From Tetrapyrgos nigripes (taxonomy: Eukaryota; Basidiomycota; Agaricomycetes; Agaricales; Campanellaceae): 64,000 nucleotides of DNA. Where the stretch lies: the NCBI GenBank assembly GCA_013368315.1, contig JAACJM010000068.1, positions 186,001 through 250,000 of the forward strand. Reading direction: 5' to 3'. The notes beneath the pieces are model-generated. The model was not told where the DNA came from, searched no databases, and worked only from the letters and a program-made list of their open reading frames with translations. The translations under genes and the position numbers were made by a program. Positions 12,334-22,980 of the stretch are shown here, one piece after another (position 1 is the first letter of the stretch; each line of letters opens with the position of its first letter).

Positions 12334-12504
12334 AGAAACTGTATCATTAAAGAAATGTATTTTGGATAGAAATGTAATATGGGTCCACTTTTTCTGAACT
12401 CTATCGAGGAGACCGTCATTATGCATTATGTGGCAGTGTCAAAGAAACTGCAGGCAAACAAGAACAAATTTTCACCTCCTGGTCAACCCCCACTTCTACT
12501 CATT

Positions 12505-15500
12505 ATGGCAGATGTAGCAGCGTCTCCTGCTGGACGTGAAGACCTTTCTTCACACAAAAGAAAGAGGTATTTGAATGACTATATTCTACTGGTGTATCTC
12601 TGACTGTTTGGTAGATCCAGGTCTCCTTCATCTGGCCTTGACGCCGACCTACCTCCCTCCACTCGCCGCCGGTCTTATTCACCTCCCAATTCTTCCTCAG
12701 TCAACCTTCCAAAAGTCAGCGATGCTGACCCTGCTCGTCGCGCTGAACGAGAAAGACAATTAGCTGCTCGCGTCGCTGCCATGGAACTTGAGAAAGCTGA
12801 GAAGGACAAGGAGGTTGGAGAGAAAGACAAAGAAAAGGAGAAGGAATTTGACGACAAAGCCGAATTTGCCAAGCTCGTCTCTACTCGTTCCGGTGGTGTT
12901 TATATGCCTCCAGCTCGACTTCGTGCTCTCCAGGCCGCAGCAGCGCAAGACAAATCTAGTACGGAATACCAAAGACTCTCTTGGGATGCTCTGAGGAAAT
13001 CTATCACTGGTATCGTCAACAGGGTCAACATCACGAATATCAAGCAAGTCGTTCCGGAGCTGTTTTCGGAGAATTTGATCAGAGGACGTGGGTTGTTTGC
13101 GAGGAGTGTGATGAAGGCCCAGGCAGCGAGTTTGCCGTTTACGCCTGTGTTCGCGGCGCTAGTGGCTATCATCAACTCGAAGCTGCCGCAGGTTGGAGAG
13201 CTGGTATTAACGAGGCTCATAAGTCAATTCAGAAGGGCGTACAAGAGGAATGACAAGGTGTGTAGAGCTCGGATTTTTGCTTTTTACAAGGGATCTTAAA
13301 CGTGTTTTTGTAGACCATTTGTCACTCTACGACGACCTTTATTGCTCACCTCATCAACCAAGGCGTTGCTCACGAAATCATTGCCCTTCAAATTCTCATT
13401 CTCCTCCTGGAACGTCCCACCGATGATTCCGTAGAAATCGCTGTCGGTTTTATGCGAGAAGTCGGTGCATACCTTTCAGAACATTGTCAAAAGGCAAACA
13501 CTTCCGTGTTCGAGCGATTCAGGGCGACCTTGAACGAGGGCACTATCAGTCATAGGGTGCAGTACATGATTGAGGTGTTGATGCAGGTTAGGAAGGACAA
13601 GTTTAAGGACAATCCCATATTGCCCGAAGGATTGGATCTGGTGGAAGAGGATGAGCAGATTACGCATCAGATACAGCTAGAGGAGGAACTCCAGATCCAG
13701 GAAGGCCTGAGTGAGTTACTTATTTATTGATTTCTTGACGGAGAACATAGCTGACATGACGGTTTCATCTCTGACAGATATCTTCAAATTAGACCCCAAG
13801 TACCTTGAAAACGAGGAAAAGTACAAAGCTATCAAGAGCGAGATTCTTGGGGAGGACTCTGATGAAGAGTCGGGATCTGAGGAATCCAGTGACGATGAAT
13901 CTGATGAAGAGGGAGGTACGTGTACTCACATGGTAGACCCCATTTTCCATGGCTCACGTTATCTTAGTTGAGGAAAAAGAGGGCATCGAAGACAAAACTG
14001 AAACCAATCTGGTCAACCTTCGCCGTACCATCTATCTGACGATCATGAACGCTCTCAACTATGAAGAAGCTGTTCATAAGTTGTTGAAAGTACAGTTGAA
14101 GGAGGGTCAAGAGGTATGGACTGGTTTCTCAAACCAAAAGAACAACCGACTTACTTATTGCTGCAGATTGAACTCATCAACATGGTTATCGAGTGTTCTT
14201 CCCAGGAGCGTTCCTACTCAACCTTCTACGGCCTTATTGGTGAAAGGTTTAGCAAACTCAACCGAGTTTGGACAGAATGCTTCGAGACTGCTTTCGGCAA
14301 CTACTACGAGACTATCCATCGATATGAAACCAATCGACTCCGCAACATCTCCCGTTTCTTCGGGCATCTGCTCGCAACAGACGCTATCTCTTGGGCCGTT
14401 TTCGAGTGCATCAAAGTCAATGAAGAAGATACAACTTCGAGTAGCCGTATCTTTATCAAGATCTTGATGCAAGAGATGATGGAGTCTATGGGTTTGAAGG
14501 CTCTTGCAGAGAGGTTCAAGGACCCTGAGGTCAAGAAGAGTTGCGAGGGAATGTTTCCGATGGACATCCCGAAGAACACGAGGTTCTCCATCAACTACTT
14601 CACCAGTATTGGTCTCGGTGTCATCACAGAAGAGATGAGAGAGTATTTGAAGGTATGCTCGTTCATTTTACGTGTGCTTGCCCGCTTATTAACCTTCTGA
14701 ACAGAATGCTCCCCGTCTCATCATGGAGCAACGACGTGCTATGCTCGAAGCCGAGTCCTCTTCATCCGATTCTTCATCGGATACCGACACTTCCTCGGAT
14801 TCGTCCTCGGATTCAGACTCCTCGTCAGCTTCTGATTCTTCCGCTGATAATTCACGGCGTGGTTCTCATCGTCGTCCTTCTCGACGATCTCCTCCCCCTA
14901 GGAGATCACGGACGCCTCCCATTCGCCGTCGCCGTTCCGTTTCTCGTGACTCTGAAGCTTCTCGAGGTCCATCTCGAAGGGGTCGGAGTCTCTCAAGGAC
15001 ACCGCCAAGAAGACGGGAAAGGGATGATACGCCTCCTAGATCAGAGAGAAATGGAGACCGTAGGATGAAGGCCGACTATGCTAGTCGTGACAGGATGCCG
15101 AGGTCTCCTCCACCTCTATGGTCAAAGGACGTGATCCTCGTGGAAGGGGCAGAGATGATTCCATGGACCGTGAACGTGACCGTCCTAGAGGCAGACGAAG
15201 GACCCCTTCACCGTCAAGGTCTCCGTCTCAGTCAGTCAGTCCTCCACCCAAAGCAAGACATAATGGTCATGGCAGTCGAAGGGGAAGGTTGCCTTCTATG
15301 TCAGTTTCCCCACCACCGCCGCCGAGAAGGGCCAGACCTGAGGCAGACGATCCTAATGGGTATCCTGGACCGAGTAGAGATCGTAGAGACGACAACAGAG
15401 ATGGCTAAAATTGGGAGAGAATCAGGTCGAGACGAGTTTGGGAGAGACAGGTACAGGAAGGAGTCAAGGTCTGAGTCTCCGCCCAGACGTGACAGGGATG

Positions 15501-15631
15501 TCAGGAGAAGAGATGATTCCAGGGATAGAGGCTTCAAGGATGCAAATGGGCCTAGAGAACGGGACCGGGACCGGGAAACGGGAAGAAGGTCACCAGTTGG
15601 TCGAGAACGAGATCGGGAGCGTGTAAGGTAA
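12505..15631 (+). CDS. CWC22: Pre-mRNA-splicing factor CWC22
   Basis: A spliceosome component that binds eIF4A3 and brings it to exon-junction complexes. Exons 12505-12566, 12615-13257, 13314-13710, 13778-13915, 13968-14113 and 14167-14652 are in frame, and a final coding region starts at 14705. An RS-rich N-terminus is followed by the MIF4G domain (from about [20 protein letters not shown] to the [14 protein letters not shown] segment). Next is an acidic linker ([15 protein letters not shown]), then the MA3 domain ([21 protein letters not shown] to [17 protein letters not shown]). The protein ends in a long RS/RD tail. The tail almost certainly contains a 52-nt intron at 15374-15425 (GTAGAG...GGCTAAAAT...TCAG), and probably one more short intron near 15080-15126. 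Without them one frame is open to the stop but reads through about 95 non-RS residues. Confidence 0.93.
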
Positions 15632-16708
15632 AGGGATGCACATGTTGGAATGATGAGCCGGGTTTATGAAACCAGATAAGGGCTTAGGAATGTTCTTTCT
15701 CTGTAATCGCTACACATCTCCGTCGGTTTGTTCTATAGGTACTTGGTAAAATTTATTATCGGCTTTGTGTGTCGAGCTTCTAGAATTCGTGTCTTCTGGT
15801 TCAGTTCTTGACTGCTCTCAGTCCAAAATGGTCCAAATGGTCTTTTGCTGCCACTGCAAGTGAATTGCTAACGTTGACATTAGCATCAGACTGTCAAGAG
15901 AAACTTGGAAGCTCTCGAGCACATGGTTTTACTAGCGTAGTGTGGGACGTCTTAATATCTGTCCTGGGCCTGAAGAGCGATGTCGTTGTTCGTGGTTCAA
16001 TGATCCTTTCCAGCTCTCTCAGAGCCTCAGTCCTTCGTCGTGCCTGGGTCCTGGCTTGGCGCTTCGTCGCACTCACGTGTTCTAACTGTACCTCGTACTT
16101 TTCCGTCCTGCTGCCAGTACTGGTCTTCGCTGGTTTTCTCTTCTTGTGGCTTGGATTGTTACAGAACACTTGAAATATCAGAATTGTACCAGAGCATTCC
16201 TTATACGTGCTAGCCGTGCTCAAGGTAAGTCCGCTGTAACCGCCTATTGAGATGTGCTGTTCTCTCAGCAGTCAACCAAACCAATCCTAATTTTAGTCGT
16301 CTTGCTTCCAATTAGGTTACTGCTGTCGAGCTCGTGTTGCCGAATTCATTCTTTTGTTCTCTGGTTCCCAAAATAATCGGAAGGATCTGAAAAGCTGAGA
16401 AATATTCCTACCTGACTCTGTCCCTCAAGTCCATTATTTCGCCAAAGGCATCCACGAGACTCTGCTACCGTTCCGATATCGTCGTCACCGGGATGAGATG
16501 CCTTCAATCTGCCATTCAACACGCTCAGGAACTCATAGATCCGTCAGATGGGAAGATGTCTTCGATTATCAGTTTTCGGGCACTGCAGGTAAGTTGACGG
16601 CATCGATGTGTATGCGCTGGGTCATACGGTCCATGTTCAGGTACTTCGTCTTATTCTGAGTGACCCGAAACTCACGTTTCAATATTATCTTGTTCAACCC
16701 GGAAAGAC
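15632..16708. other. Unassigned stretch between CWC22 and CE2
   Basis: About 1.1 kb. On the minus strand, 15894-16223 could encode a 109-residue basic, helix-prone peptide with repeated Arg/Thr/Ala. On the plus strand, about 16390-16580 is open and reads MRCLQSAIQHAQELIDPSDG with no upstream start. Neither has a recognisable domain or a supported gene model, so both are left uncalled. They could be relics. Confidence 0.3.
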
Positions 16709-19231
16709 ATGAGTGGTCAAACATACGAACCAGATGACTTTGTCGAGAGCCTCGAGGTAGTAGAAGAGCAGAGGAACAAAAGGGTAGCCGGCATACCATG
16801 TCTTCCACCAACGGTAACACAGTGTGTCTCAGACCACTTTCTGGGAGGTATTAATACGTCTTTGCCTCCACCATATGAGCGACCAGAAAGGACCCGTTTC
16901 CTTGCGTCTCAACCTCGCATTCTGCTATCTTTTGTCGTGATGCTCTCTTTCACTGTATGGGCACTGATAGTCTTCGCAACGCTATCGTCGTACGCGTCAG
17001 ACGACCATCCGACACCGCCGAGTGTACCACCATGGGTTGTTAACCTTGACTGTATGTTGACATATCCAACTTTCTTGTCCAAGCGTTTATTTTCTTTTTA
17101 GATGGTACTTTTGTCGGGGTACAGGACCAATCAACTGGCATCACCTCCTTCAAAGGCATTCGCTTTGCTGATGCTCCACCGGTGATTTGAGATGGCGAGC
17201 ACCGGTATCACCTCCTTCGCAACACGTCGGTCTGGTCAACGCGACAGATGTATGACTCTACTCCCTGGTCTTCCGCGCTGATTCTGAATCGTTCTATCAT
17301 AGTTTGGACCCTCTTGCGTGTCATTAGCCCAGAGTGGATCAGAGGATTGTCTATTTGGGAATGTGTGTGCCAATCTAGTTCTGTTGCAAATATTTGATAT
17401 TGACGATCCCTGTGGGAGGCAGGTCTTTCTTCCCAACGGCACAACTCGCAGAGATCGTCTTCCTGTTTTAGTCTGGTTCCACGGTGAGCCTATCTCGCAT
17501 CTAATGCTATCTAATGTCTTCTTTCTCCCGATATCTTGGCATGGAAGACTATCAGTTCTTACTTCCTTTTCTCAGGCGGTGGTTTCCAATCCTCAAGTAC
17601 TCGTCATTTTGATCCTGTCGAGCTTCTTCAGTCTACTGCCAAGCCCTTCATATTTGTATCATTTGCGTATCGTTTGGGTGACTTTTGGTTTCTTGGGTGA
17701 GTCGCATACTCCTTTCTTCCCTATATTTGTACTGACAAGTCTTGTTAGCGGGCTCTAAGATCAAAGAGGATGGTGATCTGAATGTTGGCTTGCTCGATCA
17801 AGTACGTTGGCCCCGCTGAGGTTCTGTGAACGTTGTCCTCACTCTGTGACACCTTTTCAGCGCGCCGGCTACGTTTTGTGCGACGATACATCTCACAGTT
17901 TGGTGGTGACCCTTCGTAGGTCTTCCAGACAACTTGAACTTGGCTGAGCACTCACCTTCAATCTCAATGTAGTCGAGTAACAATCTGGGGTCAATCAGGT
18001 CCGTTTTAGGAAATTCTACTCTTTGTTATACACTGACATTTCCTCAGCCGGCGCGGGCTCCAATATGTTCCATGTACTGGCTCTTTCCTCTTTTGTAGAC
18101 CTTATATCTAACATACCACTCAGCTCATTGCTCAAGGCGGTAATAACGAAGGTCTCTTCCATGCTGCCATGGGCGACAGTCCATCCCTCACTTTTACGCC
18201 ATTTGCAACCGGAGACTACCTGGAAGGCATCTTTTCTCAATATGCATCTTTTGCGTGGGTTTCTCTGTCAATCCAACTCCTCATGATCTGACCGTTTTTT
18301 TATTCAGCGGCTGCGATCCTAATGCTCAGGACGCCTTGAAGTGTTTGAGAAGCGCAGATATCAGCGTTTTGAAGTCGGCTGGAGCGCAACTGGATGCCAA
18401 TCGCACCTCCACTCTGTTTATTTTTGCCCCCATTCTTGATGGAAAATATATCACGGAGCGACCTGTTGAGGCCTTCGCTTCTGGGAGATTTGCAAGGGTG
18501 CCGGTATTCTTTGGGTGAGTATCTGTGTCATTTCAGTTTTACTTCCTATTGACTTTGCTGCTTGTTCAGATCAAACACCAACGAAGGAGCCAATTGGTCT
18601 GCTGGTCTGCCCAACCCCAGTGCGAACACTTCCGAGCCAGACGCTTCTGAAGAAACGGTGTACAATTTTTTCCAGGGTCAATGGGCGTCACTTACCAAGC
18701 CTTCGTTTGACCGAGCTTTGCAACTATACCCCCTCGCAAACTTTGGCAACTCTTTCAGTCAACAAGGAGCACAAATGTACGGAGATATGAGGTACATCTG
18801 TACCGCCGGGATGATCACAGGTAGTCTCACCAGAGCTGGCTTACCTGCCTTTCGCTATCAGTGAGTATAGTCATTTCGATAATACTGGTAACCGGCTGAC
18901 ATTGGCGAAAAGTTACGACAACAGCCATTTAGGTGATTTCCACCACAACGAGCTACAAGCCATGTTCCCTGAAGAAGTGCCTCCTGTTCCTGCTGACGAT
19001 AAAGACTTGGCTCTCTTTGAAGCGATGCGGGAGTACTGGACATCTTTCGTGACTAACGATAGACCGTCTTCAAAGTCGGCTGGCGTTGCGTGGAGAGCTG
19101 TGAGAGATACAAGCAATGGAAGCCCAAGATTGTTGGCTAGCCCTGGGCTTGTGCAGAATGAGCAGATTAGTGAAGAGCTGTCTGAGAGATGCGCGATGTG
19201 GAGGAGTTTGGCTAGGGAGATGCAGACGTGA
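16709..19231 (+). pseudogene. Type-B carboxylesterase CE2 with three frameshifts
   Basis: A paralog of CE1 and CE3 with the same exon plan. The nucleophile elbow GQSAG, the acid loop SNTNEG and the histidine segment GDFHHNEL are all kept. Three single-base indels break the frame relative to the paralogs. One base is lost near 17180 inside the ADAPTGDLRW motif. One T is gained near 17685 (TTTTGG where TTTGG is expected before the donor). One base is lost near 17868 (CGCGCCGGCTA). The later exons, from about 18000 to the stop at 19231, are clean. The first exon is open from 16709, which adds 77 residues (PPPYERPERTRF, then a hydrophobic segment) before MLSFTVWALIVFAT at 16940, the residue aligned with the CE3 start. 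It is either a recent pseudogene or a gene with local sequence errors. Confidence 0.7.
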
Positions 19232-20139
19232 TACTTAGTAACGACATATGCGCCTATCTATGTGACGATGATCTATACACCACCTGGGCGGATTGGATTA
19301 CGAACCATCAGCACTGTATTTTTACATAGGCATGTACAAAACGCTTTCTATCTTTTTTTTTTTTTTTTCGCGGAGCGGTTTGACCGTGAGAATTTTTTGT
19401 ACATTTTTTTTTCCTTCCACCAATATGTATACGTTTTTGTCTCTTCAATGCTCCCTCGTAGTCTTATCGGACTCATCCCAGCTGATTGAACCCCATGATA
19501 TGCGTTCAAGTGCTCACGATCAAATTTCTGGAGCCGCGTAATAGAGGGTCCGGACACTGCTTAAAACGACATCTGCGGTTACTACGTTCAGCAGCTTGAT
19601 ATTCGCCTCGTGACAAAGCCCCTCTACAGCAACCTCTCTTGCAATCAGAAGGACAAGGACAATATCTGTCGCTTGCGGCGTCGGCGATAGTCAAACAGGC
19701 TACATGTGGGCTCTCAGTCTGTGCCACCTCATCCGTAACACGCGAGTAGCGCTTTAACACCGGTAGAATAGGATACCAGTGACTTGGTGGAGTCCTTGTC
19801 AACTCGCGTAAGAATTCCCTGTATCTCAGCTGAAGAGGTATCACTGGCATTAAGCTAACCTAGACCGTCTTCTGTCTCTGGAAAGTGCTGGATCTGCAAC
19901 TCAGATGTTCTCGTCACATTCTCCATCTATTGGTTAAAGGAACAGTACCAGCACCTTACTTTTCCATGAGGTACTTCATGTTCGCATCGAGATCGCTCTC
20001 AATTCCGATATCAACAGCAGCGCAGCAGGAAGCCCTTATCCAGGAATTCAGTTACCCGCTTCATTTCGTGCAGTTCTATCGCAAGGTCTTCCCTATAAAA
20101 GGGGAGATGTCCAAATCCCAAATTTCAGCACAACACAGT
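19232..20139. other. Intergenic with T-rich tracts
   Basis: About 0.9 kb between CE2 and CE3. It holds a run of T residues near 19352-19370 and a second T-rich stretch near 19395-19412, probably CE2 3' flank, then the CE3 promoter. No gene seen. Confidence 0.5.
20094..20100 (+). promoter_or_regulatory. TATA box of CE3
   Basis: TATAAAA lies about 40 nt before the CE3 start codon at 20140, which implies a very short 5' leader. Consensus match only; the transcription start is not known. Confidence 0.55.
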
Positions 20140-22588
20140 ATGCTTTCTCTCCTACTTTGGGCTCTTCCAGTGCTCGCCACTCCATTATTGTCGCATTCCT
20201 CCTCGTCGTTAGATGCGCGTCAAGCAACTTCTGCAACCGTAACCCTCGACTGTATGTGAAGCTGCTCGTCGTTGTAAACAAATTTCTAATGCTTCTCCCT
20301 CAGACGGCACTTTTGTCGGCGTGCAAAATAACACAGCTGGCTATACATCTTGGAAGGGAATACGTTTTGCAGATGCTCCTGTATGCTAAACTTACTTCAT
20401 CCACGCAAAATTCCTGGGTCGGCTAACGATTTATAGACTGGCGACCTTCGTTGGCGCGCCCCTATCTTTCCGCCTTCATCGAATCTTGGGAAGGTTAATG
20501 CGGATGAGGTAAAGTTGTAGCCTTCTTTTCTACATGTGTATGGTATGCGTCGTACTGACTATATCGGTTCCCTGTCAATTAAACGAAAATGTCTCCCTAT
20601 CTAGTTCCCAAAATCTTGCGTTTCCTCAGCTCAGTCTGGCTCAGAGGATTGTTTGTTCCTAAACGTGAGTATTCTGTGAGCTCAACTCCCAGGATTGGTT
20701 AGCCCACGTTGACCTTATTGGATCTTTTAGGTCTTCACTCCTGTCAGTACCACTCCTGAGGATCAATTACCTGTCCTGATGTGGATTCATGGTCCGTAAA
20801 TATTAAATGCCAACTCATCTTTTATTTCGCTTATATAATGACTAATGGAATTCTCTCAAAGGTGGCGGGTTCCAATCAGGAAGTTCTAAGCACTTCGACC
20901 CGGTTGCGTTAATGCAGTCATCTGCTAAACCCTTTGTGTTCGTATCAATACAGTACCGTTTAGGTGACTTTGGGTTTTTGGGTATGTCCTGCAACCCGGA
21001 ACCGAGGAATGTCCATATGCTGATGTAAAACTTACAGCTGGCTCTGAGATTGAAGCTGACGGTGATTTGAACGCTGGCTTGCTTGACCAGGTATGTGCAT
21101 GCACATGTCGTATTATGTATGTATTCGCTCAGCGTTATCAAATCCTTGCTAGCGTGCTGCCATGCGTTGGACACAACAGTACATCGGGCTATTCGGTGGT
21201 GATTCATCGTGAGTTAGCCTTCGATAGAATGTAGTGATGACATACATACTAATACCAAAAAGGCGAGTGACGATATGGGGCCAATCTGGTGAGTCGATGT
21301 TTCTGAGTATCTTTGGCACTGTCTGGCATTCTAATTTTGATACTGCAGGAGGTGCTGGTTCTGTCGAGTTTCATGTCTGTACTATCTCCATTTGAGCTCT
21401 AAAGATATCTGGACTGACTGTCGACTACTAACAGCTCATGGCAAATGGCGGAGACTCTGAAGGCTTATTTCATGCTGCAATGGGCGATAGCCCGTCACTC
21501 ACCCCTACACCTGCAGCTTCGGGAGACTTCCTTGAAGCCCTCTTCACCCAGTATGCTTCTTTAGCGTATGTTCATGGATCCTTTTATTGTTCTTCCCATA
21601 ACTCCCAGCTGACTCGCTGTCCTAATAGCGGATGCCACGACAAATCGAAGACTTCGGCTTTGGCTTGTCTGAGAAAACTCCGCGCCTCCCAGCTTACAGC
21701 AGCTGGTGCACAGTTGATCCAAAGTCAGCAACGATTGGCAACCTTGTATAACTGGGCCCCTTCTCTTGATGGGAATTTCATACAAGAAAGACCTGTCGAG
21801 GCATACAAAGCAGGCCGATTTGCAAATATTCCTGTCCTCTTTGGGTAAGCTTTCGTTTTTTTCTCTTGTGCCAAGATTGGCTCTGACCTCCTCCTACAGT
21901 TCAAACACGGATGAGGGAATGAACTGGTCAGCCAATGATCCCGACCCAGATGCTAATACAAGTTCTTCTGAAGCCACCGAGGATACGCTCTTCAATTTCA
22001 TCCAAGCGCAATACGACTCCTTTACGGAAGATACTTTCGAAGATATGCTCCAGCTATACCCTCTATCTGATTACAGCAACTCGATCAACAACCAAGGTGC
22101 ACAGATGTATGGCGAACTGAGGTATATATGTACAGCATCAATGATAGTTCAGGAAGCCACTAGGATTGGTCAAACTGCGTATCATTATCAGTATGTCTAT
22201 CACGTACCACAAGCTTTCCTGCTTAAGGCTGTCGCTGACTTTTTTGTGGTTGCGGTCTAGTTACAACAACGATCATCTGGGTAGCTTCCATGAATACGAG
22301 CTTGGAGGATTTTTCCCGGGTGAACCGCCGCATGCGACTTACGATGACAATGATCTGGCTCTCTTTGATACTATGCGGCAGTATTGGACATCCTTTGTTA
22401 CGTCTGGTGTACCAGAAGCCAAGAATGCACCAACTTGGGAACCTGCGATGAATATACCGGATTTGGGTGCAAGCCGTAGAATGTTGTTGCAGCCAGCACC
22501 CGGAGAGATTATGATGGAGGAAATAGGTGATGCTCTTGCCAGCAGATGTACTGCTTGGCATGACTTGAGCAGCGAATTGACAGTTTGA
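20140..22588 (+). CDS. Secreted type-B carboxylesterase CE3
   Basis: The intact soluble member of the three-paralog esterase group. Fourteen exons from 20140 to the stop at 22586-22588 sum to 1629 nt (542 aa). Several exons are tiny: 26 nt at 21263-21288 and 26 nt at 21349-21374. The signal peptide begins MLSLLLWALPVLAT. YGTFVGVQ marks the family start, with the oxyanion loop HGGGF. The catalytic triad is Ser212 (GQSGG), Glu342 (SNTDEG) and His444 (GSFHEYEL). Disulphide-forming cysteines are present in SEDCLFLN and ICTAS. The protein ends shortly after RCTAWHDL with no anchor sequence, so it should be released from the cell. CE3 has an intron between ADAP and TGD that CE1 and CE2 lack. The substrate is unknown; lipid, feruloyl or mycotoxin esters are all possible for the family. 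Confidence 0.93.
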
Positions 22589-22980
22589 TGCAAGCTAGCA
22601 TGGTATAGACGTAGAGATAAATTATGAATCAACGAAGCACTAGTACTGTAGCACTGTATCACCCCGAACAGTAGAAGTGTCTAGACGTATGCACTGATAC
22701 CCCATGTAGCTGGATAATACAAGATTGCGAAAGACTTTTACATTTGCGCCATCTGGCATCCTCTCAATGCTGCATCCGAGTCGTCTGCCGGAAATATCCC
22801 TCCAGTTTCATTATTGGAGTGGTCATAGGCAGACAGATGTTCAGCCCAGACTTAGTATGTACAAAACGGCGTACAGTATATTATACCAAGTATTATACTA
22901 CATGCAACCATAGTACAAAAACGAGTAACATAGTGAAGAACGGGGAAGAAACATGCCCTATGACCCAGAATCAACGTCAA
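22589..22980. other. Convergent 3' intergenic region
   Basis: About 390 bp between the ends of CE3 and RSC7, which converge here. Nothing recognisable. Confidence 0.5.

Noticed and set aside
14723..15631. Separate RS-rich gene after CWC22
   Set aside because: The exon boundary at 14705 joins it in frame to the MA3 domain; it is the CWC22 tail.
15894..16223. Basic 109-residue minus-strand protein
   Set aside because: No domain, no neighbouring exons and no promoter signal; mentioned only as unassigned.
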